DNA of 16,689 bases from an uncultured Collinsella sp. (GTDB lineage: Bacteria; Actinomycetota; Coriobacteriia; Coriobacteriales; Coriobacteriaceae), in the NCBI GenBank assembly GCA_900551555.1, contig URWC01000025.1, forward strand, positions 1 through 16,689. The letters run 5' to 3'. The position numbers were made by a program, and so were the translations under genes. The notes beneath the pieces were generated by a model. That model was given only the letters and a program-made list of their open reading frames with translations. It did not search any database and was not told where the DNA came from. Positions 1 to 7,419 of this stretch are shown here, piece after piece; the first letter of the stretch is position 1, and each line of letters opens with the position of its first letter.

Positions 1-58
1 GGAGTGGGTTTTGCCAGCGCGCCGCGGGGCACCCGGGGACCGCAGGGACGGGAGCAGC

Positions 59-76
59 TATACTACTCTCAGTAGT
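59..76 (+). promoter_or_regulatory. Candidate -10 box with overlapping dyad upstream of purE
   Basis: TATACT at 59-64 matches the -10 consensus in five of six positions. A dyad, ACTACT-ctc-AGTAGT (62-76), overlaps it. No good -35 hexamer lies 16-18 bases upstream (GGGACC-like sequence instead). An operator overlapping the -10 would fit a repressed purine gene, but the dyad does not recur upstream of purF or purM here. The rest of 1-112 shows no gene. Confidence 0.35.
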
Positions 77-127
77 TAAGGGTCGCGGATTCGCCGCGTC
101 ACCGCTCTCAACAGGAGGTCTTTGTTT

Positions 128-592
128 ATGGCAGATCAGAAGCCGGTTGTCGGGATCATCATGGGCTCCAAGTCCGATCTGGGCGTTATGGAAGGTTGCA
201 CCGCCGAGCTCGAGGCGCTGGGCGTGCCCTATGAGCTCGTCATTGCGAGCGCGCACCGCACGCCGGCGAAGGTCCACGAGTGGGCTTCGACTGCTGCCGA
301 TCGCGGCATCAAGGTGATTATCGCCGCCGCTGGTAAGGCTGCTCACCTGGGCGGTGTCGTGGCAGCGTTTACGCCGCTGCCGGTTATCGGCGTGCCTATG
401 AAGACGAGTGACCTGGGCGGCATGGACTCGCTGCTGTCGATGGTGCAGATGCCCTCCGGCGTGCCCGTTGCCTGCGTCGCCATCAACGGTGCCAAGAATG
501 CCGCCATCTACGCCACGCAGATCCTGGGCGCCTGCGACCCCGAGTATCGCAAGGTTATCGAGAAGATGAAGCAGGAGATGGCTGACGCCTAG
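128..592 (+). CDS. purE: 5-(carboxyamino)imidazole ribonucleotide mutase PurE (class I)
   Basis: PurE interconverts N5-CAIR and CAIR in cytosolic purine synthesis. The 154-residue product is the normal length of class I PurE. It shows GSKSD near the N-terminus, then AHRTP, AAAGKAAHL, TPLPVIGVP and the SLLSMVQMPSGVPV segment typical of the family. Position for position it reads HLGG where most class I enzymes have HLPG, a small variation in the active-site loop. The ATG at 128 was chosen because AGGAGG at 113-118 sits 9 bases upstream; an in-frame TTG at 122 would be only 3 bases from it. The partner PurK is not in this window. A sortase gene follows after 35 bases on the same strand, so the three genes up to 2077 may be co-transcribed. 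Confidence 0.96.
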   Translation: MADQKPVVGIIMGSKSDLGVMEGCTAELEALGVPYELVIASAHRTPAKVHEWASTAADRGIKVIIAAAGKAAHLGGVVAAFTPLPVIGVPMKTSDLGGMDSLLSMVQMPSGVPVACVAINGAKNAAIYATQILGACDPEYRKVIEKMKQEMADA

Positions 593-627
593 CCGCTCTG
601 CCGTTTCACCGCAGTATAAGGAGAGCC

Positions 628-1626
628 ATGTCCGACTATCAGGGAAAACGTTTTTCGGCTTCTCAGATTCCCGATCCGTCGAAGCCGGGTGCTGCCCATG
701 CGCCGCAGCAGGGCCGGACATCCTCTCCTCAGCAACCACGTGCACCGCGCCCTGTGACACCGGCGAAGCACCGCCGCCCGGATACGCCGGCCGCGTATCG
801 CCCCTCGTCATACAGCACGGCTAAGAAGCCGCCCCGGTCTTCGTCGCATGCCGCACCGTCGGATTACGCCGAGCCGCCACGCAAGAAGCGCCGCTCCGTC
901 ATCCCCATCCTGCTCATCATCATTGGCATCGGCTTGATTGTTGCCGCCGCTGCCATCTTTATCAATGCGCAGATTGGCTACAAGCAGGCGAGCGAGTCGT
1001 ATCAAAAGATCGAAAAGCAATATGTGAGCGACAAGGACGCCAGCGGCGTTCCGATTATCGACTTTGATGCGCTTGCTCAGACAAACCCCGAGGTCGTGGG
1101 CTGGATTTACGCACCGGGTACCAATATCAACTACCCCGTGGTGCAGACCAACAACAACTCCAAGTACCTCAATACGCTGTTTGATGGCACATCTAATGCG
1201 TCCGGCGCTATCTTCTTGGATAGCGACGATACCGCGCCGGGCATGGTCGACCAGCAGACTACGATCTACGGTCACCACATGAACGATGGGTCGATGTTCA
1301 ATGTGATTTCGGATACGACCGATCAGGCGACGTTCGACAGTATTGAGTACGTGTACTACATTACGCGCGATGCAACGTATAAGCTGCGTCCGCTGGCGAC
1401 CAAGGTCGTTGAGGACACGTACTCCAAGGCGCGTATGCCCAACTTTGAGGGCGACGACGGGCTGACGAATTATCTGTCCGAGATGCTTGACGGTGCCTCT
1501 GCTGTGGCGAGCGACGCGAGCGATCGTGCAGCTTCGGCAACCAAGGTCGTAACGCTTGTGACCTGCCGTTCGCTCTCGCTGAGCAACACGCGTGCCGTCA
1601 TGGTGCTCACGCCGGTCGAGGAATAA
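628..1626 (+). CDS. srtB: Class B sortase, membrane-anchored
   Basis: Sortases are cysteine transpeptidases that attach proteins to the cell wall or build pili at the outer membrane face. The 332-residue product has a Pro/Ser/Arg-rich cytoplasmic N-terminus (about 1-89), one membrane span (about 91-115) and an extracellular catalytic domain. The domain carries the class B pattern: an NPEVVGWI segment near its start, catalytic His216 in YGHHM, Cys313 in TLVTC and Arg322 in SNTRAV. All three catalytic residues are present, so it should be active. The start at 628 has AAGGAG at 618-623. The long disordered cytoplasmic tail is unusual. No protein with a complete sorting signal is visible in the window, but the surface protein starting at 15377 is cut off before its C-terminus. 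The link to purE is probably only shared transcription. Confidence 0.9.
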   Translation: MSDYQGKRFSASQIPDPSKPGAAHAPQQGRTSSPQQPRAPRPVTPAKHRRPDTPAAYRPSSYSTAKKPPRSSSHAAPSDYAEPPRKKRRSVIPILLIIIGIGLIVAAAAIFINAQIGYKQASESYQKIEKQYVSDKDASGVPIIDFDALAQTNPEVVGWIYAPGTNINYPVVQTNNNSKYLNTLFDGTSNASGAIFLDSDDTAPGMVDQQTTIYGHHMNDGSMFNVISDTTDQATFDSIEYVYYITRDATYKLRPLATKVVEDTYSKARMPNFEGDDGLTNYLSEMLDGASAVASDASDRAASATKVVTLVTCRSLSLSNTRAVMVLTPVEE

Positions 1627-1660
1627 AGCAGCTGCTTGAACAATCAAAAGGGGAGAAATA

Positions 1661-2077
1661 ATGCTCGAGAGTGGCAAATCGATGCCTTCGGTTGATGCTT
1701 GGCTGCGCGAGGCCAAGGCCGATGCTTCGGCGTCCGGGTGCGGTATGTATCTGACACATAACGGCGTGGTGCGCGCGACGCCTAAGTCCGAGGTACGCGG
1801 GGTCGCGACCGACGGCGTGGCGCCCGGACATAAGGTGGGCGGTATGGTGTTCGGCTTCGACGCCGCGAAAGTTCAGTCGGCCATCGAGGCAACGCGTGCG
1901 ATGCCGGGCATCGGCTATGTGCGCGTGTGGCTGGCAAGCGGCGAGCTTGCCGTGGGCGACGACATCATGCTCGTGCTCATCGGCGGGGACATTCGCCCGC
2001 ACGTGGTCGATGCGCTGCAGGCGCTCGTTGGCACCATCAAGAATGAATGCGTGAGTGAGGTCGAGCGCGAGGCATAG
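1661..2077 (+). CDS. MoaE-like protein lacking a catalytic lysine
   Basis: MoaE is the catalytic subunit of molybdopterin synthase, which adds sulfur to precursor Z using MoaD thiocarboxylate. This 138-residue product aligns by eye with E. coli MoaE: GMYLTHNGVVR (28-38) with GAVVTFTGKVR, GELAVGDDIMLVLI (94-107) with GELWPGDEIVFVGV, and DALQALVGTIK (117-127) with the helix ending in Lys119. Arg38, Arg112 and Lys127 match family positions. The residue aligned with catalytic Lys126 is Val134, the WKKE motif is absent, and the His before Arg112 is Ile. It is slightly shorter than MoaE. It may be a degenerate or repurposed homologue. AAGGGGAG at 1648-1655 supports the start. No moaD is adjacent. 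The family call is from remembered motifs and is moderately secure. Confidence 0.62.
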   Translation: MLESGKSMPSVDAWLREAKADASASGCGMYLTHNGVVRATPKSEVRGVATDGVAPGHKVGGMVFGFDAAKVQSAIEATRAMPGIGYVRVWLASGELAVGDDIMLVLIGGDIRPHVVDALQALVGTIKNECVSEVEREA

Positions 2078-2105
2078 GCTTCGCGTCGATAGAAGGCTCG
2101 TCTAC

Positions 2106-2145
2106 AAAAATGCCCGCCGGTACGTGTGATACCGGCGGGCATGTT
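2106..2145. terminator. Bidirectional rho-independent terminator
   Basis: A perfect 13-bp stem (2110-2122 with 2130-2142, ATGCCCGCCGGTA and its complement) encloses a 7-base loop. Five A residues at 2106-2110 give a U-tract for the minus-strand gene ending at 2167. On the plus strand the tail TGTTGCGTTTT is weaker. It separates two convergent genes and probably serves both. Confidence 0.88.
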
Positions 2146-2166
2146 GCGTTTTGGGTGCGCTGGACG

Positions 2167-3396
2167 CTACACGCGCGTCGCGTCCTTGGGGCTCATGGTC
2201 ATGCTCTGGAAGCGGTTCTCCATGTATTCGTTATCGAAGTACTTGCCATAGAACTGCGCGACGGGAATATCCGGCTCCGTGCCGTTGACGCGCTGGTACC
2301 AATAGTCAAGCGACTGCAACGTCATAACACCGTCGACTAGCATGATGATGGTGAAGATGACGGTTGCCGAGTAGCGGCTCTTCCACGGAATCATGTTGAT
2401 GAGCTTAAGCAGCCTCGGCAGCAGCAGCTTGATCCAGATGAGGCCACCCAGGCCCCAAAGGCAGGCGAAGCCCGTGCAAGTGCGACCGCCCGTAAGGACG
2501 GCGAGCGGATCGGGCATGCCAAAGAGTTTCATATGCGAGTAGCTCCACGAGACCACGCCAAACGAGGTCTGCATAAACCAGCCAACGAACACCTCAAAGC
2601 TGGCGCCAAGCAGGGCACTCACCAGGAAAATGATGATGGGGTTCTTTTTATAGAAACGGTTGAGCACCATGGTCATGAGCACGGCGCCAAAGCCGTAGAT
2701 GGGGCTGAAGGGGCCAAACAGCATGCCGGCGCGATCCTGGTAGACGCCGGGGTCGTCGACCGTCATGTGCCAGATGTCCTCGGCGATCAGACCGAGTATG
2801 CAGCAGACAAAGAACACCCAGAACAGGTTGAAGTAGTTGAGCTTGATGTAGCCCTCGCCGGTTTCGTCGCGACCGAGCATGCCCTCGGCTGCGGCGTCGC
2901 GGTCGAGCATCTCCTGCAGGCGGCGCTGAAGCTCGCGCTCCTGGCGCAGCGTGGGGTCGACGGTTGCCGAAAGTGCAACGAGGATGACGAGCTGGATCGC
3001 GGGGCGCAGCAAGAAGGGCCCGATGCCCTGGAGCATCACGTCGACCAAAAGCTCGATGACGGTAAATGCGATGAGGATGTAGGACAGACGGGCGGCATTG
3101 CGGCGCTGGTTTTTGATGAGGTCCAGACCAAAGATGATCAAAATGACCGCACTGGCCGCCGAGAGCATGATGCCGGCGACGATGAGTCCGACCGCGAGCA
3201 GCATGTTGTCGCCGAGCTTTTCGGCGGCGTTGCCGTTAATGAGTGCGGTGATGACCTGCCACATAAAGGCGCCGACCGATGGGAGCGTGCCCACGCCGGA
3301 CAGGATGCACAGGACGGCGTACACCTTAATGATGAGTGGGATCTTCTTGACCTCTGTGGCGCTGGGGACACTGGGGTCGAGTTGGTTTTGATCCAT
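2167..3396 (-). CDS. Membrane protein with C-terminal PF06541-like (putative ABC-transporter type IV) domain
   Basis: The function is not known. The 409-residue protein has two parts. Residues about 20-147 hold roughly four hydrophobic segments without a family I recognise. A charged linker (about 148-185, rich in Arg, Glu and Gln) follows. Residues about 188-370 match the PF06541 pattern: an ILGLIAEDIWH segment, then GMLFGPFSPIYGFG (224-237), then GASFEVFVGWF and SWSYS. Proteins of this family are often named putative ABC permease, but no ATPase gene is near and transport is unproven. The ATG at 3396 is preceded on the minus strand by GAAAGG (3403-3408). The gene is alone on its strand, convergent with the MoaE-like gene and divergent from purF. 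Confidence 0.75.
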   Translation of the reverse strand: MDQNQLDPSVPSATEVKKIPLIIKVYAVLCILSGVGTLPSVGAFMWQVITALINGNAAEKLGDNMLLAVGLIVAGIMLSAASAVILIIFGLDLIKNQRRNAARLSYILIAFTVIELLVDVMLQGIGPFLLRPAIQLVILVALSATVDPTLRQERELQRRLQEMLDRDAAAEGMLGRDETGEGYIKLNYFNLFWVFFVCCILGLIAEDIWHMTVDDPGVYQDRAGMLFGPFSPIYGFGAVLMTMVLNRFYKKNPIIIFLVSALLGASFEVFVGWFMQTSFGVVSWSYSHMKLFGMPDPLAVLTGGRTCTGFACLWGLGGLIWIKLLLPRLLKLINMIPWKSRYSATVIFTIIMLVDGVMTLQSLDYWYQRVNGTEPDIPVAQFYGKYFDNEYMENRFQSMTMSPKDATRV

Positions 3397-3634
3397 ACCT
3401 AGCCTTTCTCGTCTTGTTGTAGGTTACAAGGATACGCCGCCGACCAGCCAAAAGACAGGACGAACGTCCCAATTGCAACTTTGTAATCCTCAACGGTGGA
3501 CGCGGCGGCCACCTGGGGGCCTGGGCGCTTGCGCTGGACAGGCCAATAAAATGTTTGGTCACAAAACGGATTATTAGCTCGGTGGGCTTTTAAAAAGCGC
3601 TGCTCATGCACTGGGGAGCGCGTCATACCGTGCG

Positions 3635-3655
3635 TATAATAAGGCGGGTAACGCC
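3635..3655 (+). promoter_or_regulatory. Candidate purF -10 box and adjacent small dyad
   Basis: TATAAT at 3635-3640 is a perfect -10 hexamer 41 bases upstream of the purF ATG. The matching -35 region (about 3612-3617) is poor. A short dyad GGCG-ggtaa-CGCC (3643-3655) lies around the expected transcription start and could be an operator or leader hairpin. The rest of the divergent gap 3397-3681 shows no ORF with gene-like features and no recognisable riboswitch; the minus-strand promoter could not be placed. Confidence 0.45.
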
Positions 3656-3681
3656 AAAATACGAGGCTCTGAGGGGATGCC

Positions 3682-5352
3682 ATGTCTCAAGAAACCATCC
3701 GCGCGGCCGAGCGTGCCGCGGGACAGGTGAACACCATGTCGACGTATGATCCGGACTCCGACCAGCTGCATGAGGAATGTGGCGTCTTCGGCGTATGGGC
3801 GCCCGATCGCGACGTGGCTCGACTGACGTACTTTGGCCTGCGTGCGCTGCAGCACCGCGGCCAGGAATCGGCGGGAATCGCCGTGGGCGACGGCGGCACG
3901 GTTATGGTTCGCAAGGACCTGGGCCTGCTCGACCGCGTGTTCTCAAACGCCGACCTGTCGACGCTCTCCGGCCAGCTGGCCGTGGGCCATGTGCGCTACG
4001 GCACCGCCGGCGCCAAGAGCTGGGAAGCCTCGCAGCCGCACCTTTCTACCATCAATAACGTCATCATCGCGCTTGCGCACAACGGCACCCTCGTCAACAC
4101 CGACGAGCTGCGCCGCCAGCTGATCGAGCTCGGCGTGCCGTTCCTCTCCAACTCGGATTCCGAGGTCGCGACCAAGCTCATCGGCTACTTTACCCAGCGT
4201 ACGGGCCATCTGCGCGAGGGCATTCGCAAGACTATGGAGCTCGTGCGCGGCGGCTACGCCATGACTCTCATCAACGAGCAGGCGCTCTACGCCTTCCGCG
4301 ATCCGCATGGCATTCGCCCGCTCGTACTGGGCAAGCTGGTCGACGAGGGTCTGGATCAGGCCGACGCCGCGTCCGTTTCGCAGCTGCCGTCGCAGGACGA
4401 CGCGGCGACGGTCGACGCTGCCACCCATGTCACCCGCGCCGGCGGCTGGGTCGTTGCCTCCGAGACCTGCGCGCTCGACATCGTGGGCGCCGAGTATGTG
4501 CGCGACGTCCGTCCCGGCGAGATCTTGCGCATCAGCGCCGAGGGCCTCGTGTCCGAGCAGGGCGTGCCCGCCGCCGAAGAGCCTGCCAACTGCATCTTTG
4601 AGCAGGTCTACTTTGCCCGTCCCGACTCCATCATGAACGGCAAGAGCGTCTACGCCTGCCGCTACGACATGGGTCGTCAGCTGGCGCACGAGGAGCCCGT
4701 CGAGGCCGACCTGGTTATCGGCGTGCCCGACTCCGGCCTGCCGCCCGCGGAGGGTTATTCGCACGAGAGCGGCATTCCCTTTGGCGAGGGCCTCATCAAG
4801 AACCGCTACGTGGGCCGTACGTTTATCGAGCCCACGCAGGAGCTGCGCGCCATGGGCGTGCGCATGAAGCTCAACCCGCTGCGCGACAACATCGAGGGCA
4901 AGCGCCTGGTCGTCATCGACGACTCCATCGTGCGCGGTACCACCATGGTGCAGCTCGTCAAGATGCTGCGTAACGCCGGTGCCAAGGAGATCCATATTCG
5001 CATCAACTCACCCGAGGTCATCTGGCCGTGCTTCTACGGCATCGATACCGACGTGCAGTCGCAGCTCATTAGCGCCAACAAGACGGTCGATGAGATTTGC
5101 GAGTACATTGGCGCCGATTCGCTGGCCTTCCTTTCGGTCGAGGGCCTGCTGAAGGTCATGCCCAAGGGCGGTTACTGCGATGCGTGCTTTACCGGCCGCT
5201 ATCCCGTGGCGATTCCCGAGAGCTTTGGCCGCGACAAGTTCATGGAGGGCTTTAAGCCCCGCAACCTGGACAAGCCGCTGCACTTTGACGACGACGCCGT
5301 GGTCGAGAAATACGACGACCGCAGCTGGGAAGAGGAGCACGGCGAAGCATAA
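3682..5352 (+). CDS. purF: Amidophosphoribosyltransferase PurF (4Fe-4S type)
   Basis: PurF makes phosphoribosylamine from PRPP and glutamine, the first committed step of purine synthesis. The N-terminal glutaminase domain begins at Cys33 in ECGVFG, so the first 32 residues would be a removable propeptide. The PRPP loop VVIDDSIVRGTT is at 410-421. Cys304, Cys450, Cys499 and Cys502 fit the Fe-S ligands of the Bacillus-type enzyme; the 146-residue gap between the first two and the CxxC pair match. The 556-residue protein is longer than the Bacillus enzyme, with an insert of about 30 residues (220-253) before GWVVASETCALD and a C-terminal tail. The start at 3682 has GAGGGG at 3671-3676. An internal ATG at 3736 with AGGTGA at 3725-3730 is a strong alternative and would give a 14-residue propeptide. 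Confidence 0.96.
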   Translation: MSQETIRAAERAAGQVNTMSTYDPDSDQLHEECGVFGVWAPDRDVARLTYFGLRALQHRGQESAGIAVGDGGTVMVRKDLGLLDRVFSNADLSTLSGQLAVGHVRYGTAGAKSWEASQPHLSTINNVIIALAHNGTLVNTDELRRQLIELGVPFLSNSDSEVATKLIGYFTQRTGHLREGIRKTMELVRGGYAMTLINEQALYAFRDPHGIRPLVLGKLVDEGLDQADAASVSQLPSQDDAATVDAATHVTRAGGWVVASETCALDIVGAEYVRDVRPGEILRISAEGLVSEQGVPAAEEPANCIFEQVYFARPDSIMNGKSVYACRYDMGRQLAHEEPVEADLVIGVPDSGLPPAEGYSHESGIPFGEGLIKNRYVGRTFIEPTQELRAMGVRMKLNPLRDNIEGKRLVVIDDSIVRGTTMVQLVKMLRNAGAKEIHIRINSPEVIWPCFYGIDTDVQSQLISANKTVDEICEYIGADSLAFLSVEGLLKVMPKGGYCDACFTGRYPVAIPESFGRDKFMEGFKPRNLDKPLHFDDDAVVEKYDDRSWEEEHGEA

Positions 5353-5391
5353 AACCTGCCAAAAAGGGATAGGTTTATTTTGGTAGGTTTT
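5351..5391 (+). terminator. AT-rich hairpin at the 3' end of purF
   Basis: AAAACCTGCCAAAA (5351-5364) pairs with TTTTGGTAGGTTTT (5378-5391), 14 pairs with one G-U, around a 13-base loop. The left arm includes the last two bases of the purF stop codon. The stem ends in a T run, so it may terminate or attenuate transcription between purF and purM. TAGGTTT occurs twice, at 5370-5376 and 5384-5390. Confidence 0.6.
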
Positions 5392-5459
5392 ACCTGCTGT
5401 TTTGTTGATATGACGGCGTGTGCTGTTGTTGCATGCGCCGAAATGAACGCAACTATGAG

Positions 5460-5489
5460 TACCGTTTGCCGCCCGCGTGGCGAACGGTA
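5460..5489 (+). promoter_or_regulatory. Hairpin in the purM leader
   Basis: TACCGTTTGCC (5460-5470) pairs with GGCGAACGGTA (5479-5489), 11 pairs including one G-U, around an 8-base loop. There is no following T run. It ends a few bases before the purM ribosome site (GAGAGGAAGG-like, about 5494-5503). It could affect translation or mRNA stability, or be an operator in DNA form. Function is unknown. Confidence 0.45.
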
Positions 5490-5508
5490 GTGGGAGAGGA
5501 AGGCTCAG

Positions 5509-6576
5509 ATGAGCGACAGCAAGCATGTGACGTATGAGGATGCCGGCGTCGATACCGCCGAGGGCGGCCGCGCCGTCGACGCGATCAAGCAGATGGTCAA
5601 GGACACCAACCGCCCCGAGGTTATCGGCGGCATCGGTGGCTTTGGTGGCCTGTTCTCGGCTGCCGCGCTTAAGGATATGGAAGACCCGATCCTGATCAGC
5701 GGCACCGACGGCGTGGGCACCAAGCTCGTGCTCGCCCAGATCATGGACCGTCACGAGACGGTGGGCCAGGACCTGGTCGCCATGTGCGTCAACGACATTT
5801 TGGCCTCGGGCGCCGAGCCGCTGTTCTTCCTGGACTACGTTGCCATCGGCCATATTGAGGCCGAGCACATGGCAAAGATCATCAAGGGCGTGGCCGACGG
5901 CTGCAAGCTCGCGGGCTGCGCGCTCGTGGGCGGCGAGATGGCCGAGCACCCGGGCGTCATGGCCCCGGCCGACTACGACCTCGCCGGCTTTACCGTGGGC
6001 GTCGTCGATCGTCCCAAGATGCTCGATCCCGCGAACGTCCGCCCCGGCGACGTGATCTTGGGCCTGCCCTCCACCGGCGTGCACTCCAACGGCTTCTCCC
6101 TCGTGCGCAAGGCCCTGTTCGAGCAGGCCGGCTATACCGTCGACACCGTGCTCCCCGAACTCGGCGGAGCCAAGCTCGGCGACGTGCTGCTCACCCCGAC
6201 CAAGATCTACGTCAAGACACTCAAGCCCCTGTTCAAGGCAGGCGTCGTCAAGGGCGTCGCCCACATCACCGGCGGCGGCATCACCGAGAACCTCAACCGC
6301 GCGCTTGCCGACGACGTCGACGCCGTGGTCACCCGCAACGGCGCCGAGATGGGCTGGGACGTTCCGCCCGTCATCACCTACGTGTCGCGCCAGGCCGAGC
6401 TCGCGCCCAACGAGGCGTGCAAGACCTTCAACATGGGTGTTGGCTTGTGCCTGATCGTTGCCCCCGAGGACGAGGCCGCTGTGACCGAGGCTCTGGTCGC
6501 GCTCGGCGAGAAGCCGTTCCGCGTGGGCGAGTGCGTCGAGGGTTCCGGTAAGGTCGTGTACTCCGATGAGCGCTAA
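5509..6576 (+). CDS. purM: Phosphoribosylformylglycinamidine cyclo-ligase PurM (AIR synthetase)
   Basis: PurM closes the imidazole ring, converting FGAM and ATP to AIR. The 355-residue product has the usual length. It shows the N-terminal TYEDAGVDTAEG segment, the GIGGFGGLF loop, SGTDGVGTK (64-72), the MCVNDI segment, GGEMAEHPG, PSTGVHSNGFSLVR and HITGGGITEN, all classic for the family. The start at 5509 follows a purine-rich ribosome site (about 5494-5503). The gap to purF is 156 bases and holds two hairpins, so expression of purM may be adjusted separately from purF. The last 11 bases overlap purN, which suggests translational coupling. Confidence 0.97.
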   Translation: MSDSKHVTYEDAGVDTAEGGRAVDAIKQMVKDTNRPEVIGGIGGFGGLFSAAALKDMEDPILISGTDGVGTKLVLAQIMDRHETVGQDLVAMCVNDILASGAEPLFFLDYVAIGHIEAEHMAKIIKGVADGCKLAGCALVGGEMAEHPGVMAPADYDLAGFTVGVVDRPKMLDPANVRPGDVILGLPSTGVHSNGFSLVRKALFEQAGYTVDTVLPELGGAKLGDVLLTPTKIYVKTLKPLFKAGVVKGVAHITGGGITENLNRALADDVDAVVTRNGAEMGWDVPPVITYVSRQAELAPNEACKTFNMGVGLCLIVAPEDEAAVTEALVALGEKPFRVGECVEGSGKVVYSDER

Positions 6577-7267
6577 CGAGCAGATGACTGCCGCCGAGGG
6601 CCTGACCTGGGATCCCTACACCCGTCCGACCGGCACCGATACGGCCGAGCCGCTCAAAATTGGCGTGCTTATTAGCGGTTCTGGCACCAACCTGCAGGCG
6701 CTGATCGACCTGATCGCCGCCGGCAAGCTTAACGCTTCGATTGAGCTTGTAGTATCGAGCCGTCCTTCGGCCAAGGGCTTGCAGCGTGCCGAGCGCGCGG
6801 GTATCCAGACGCTCACGCTGTCCAAGGATGTCTATGCCGATCCCATCGCTGCCGACGAGATCATCGCGCACGAACTGCTCGAGCGCGGATGCGAATACGT
6901 GGTCATGGCCGGTTATATGCGCATGGTGCACACGCCATTGCTGGCGGCGTTTCCCAATCGCGTGGTCAACCTGCACCCGGCGCTGCTGCCGAGCTTTACC
7001 GGTGCCCACGCGATCGACGATGCGTTTGCTCGCGGCGTCAAGGTGACTGGCGTGACCGTGCACTTTGCCAATGAGATTTACGACAACGGCCCCATCATCG
7101 CCCAGCGCGCGCTGGCTGTTGAGGAGGGTTGGGACGTCGACACGCTCGAGGAGCATATCCACGCGATCGAGCACGTGCTGTATCCCGAGGTCGTGCAGAT
7201 GCTCGCCGACGGTCGCGTCCACGTGCTGGAGAGCGGCAAGGTCGCAATTGATGCGCCTCGCGGCTAG
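6566..7267 (+). CDS. purN: Phosphoribosylglycinamide formyltransferase PurN
   Basis: PurN transfers a formyl group from 10-formyl-tetrahydrofolate to GAR. The core starts at KIGVLISGSGTN. Asn135 and His137 in NLHPALLPSF and Asp173 in DNGPIIAQ correspond to the catalytic Asn106, His108 and Asp144 of E. coli PurN, with the same 38-residue spacing from Asn to Asp. The 233-residue product carries an extra N-terminal tail of about 28 residues before the core. The ATG at 6566 overlaps the end of purM by 11 bases, consistent with coupling. A second ATG at 6584 would shorten the tail, and neither start has a strong ribosome site. A terminator follows closely. Confidence 0.96.
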   Translation: MSANEQMTAAEGLTWDPYTRPTGTDTAEPLKIGVLISGSGTNLQALIDLIAAGKLNASIELVVSSRPSAKGLQRAERAGIQTLTLSKDVYADPIAADEIIAHELLERGCEYVVMAGYMRMVHTPLLAAFPNRVVNLHPALLPSFTGAHAIDDAFARGVKVTGVTVHFANEIYDNGPIIAQRALAVEEGWDVDTLEEHIHAIEHVLYPEVVQMLADGRVHVLESGKVAIDAPRG

Positions 7268-7299
7268 TGGCGCACAGTACAATTTAGCCGAGTAGTCAG

Positions 7300-7342
7300 G
7301 GTGGTCATTGGCGCCAAGGCGCGAGTGACCACCTTTTGTTTT
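7300..7342 (+). terminator. Rho-independent terminator after purN
   Basis: GGTGGTCA (7300-7307) pairs with TGACCACC (7326-7333), with an inner GCGCC/GGCGC stem (7311-7322), followed by TTTTGTTTT (7334-7342). It closes the purF-purM-purN unit. A second copy of GGTGGTCAT at 7344-7352 could pair with the same right arm. Confidence 0.9.
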
Positions 7343-7353
7343 AGGTGGTCATC

Positions 7354-7390
7354 GGGGACGTTCTTAAATGACTGGCCATTCAAGAACGTT
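7354..7390. repeat. Palindromic intergenic element A (GGGGACGT-type)
   Basis: ACGTTCTTAAATG (7358-7370) pairs with CATTCAAGAACGT (7377-7389), 12 of 13 positions, around a 6-base loop. It begins GGGGACGTTCTTAAATGA, resembling the start of the perfect element at 9821-9891 (GGGGACAGACTTAAATGA), but lacks GTCCCC at the other end. It appears to be a decayed member of the same repeat group. Confidence 0.6.
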
Positions 7391-7419
7391 GCAGGTGACT
7401 AGGTGAGAGAGGTGGGCCC

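Noticed and set aside
2533..3402. 289-codon plus-strand frame opposite the PF06541-like gene
   Set aside because: The minus-strand frame has membrane spans, a family motif and a ribosome site; the plus-strand product is a His/Asp/Glu-rich sequence with no recognisable domain.
5008..6264. 418-codon minus-strand frame across purF and purM
   Set aside because: It is a shadow of two well-identified purine genes and crosses their intergenic gap; composition is typical of an antisense frame.
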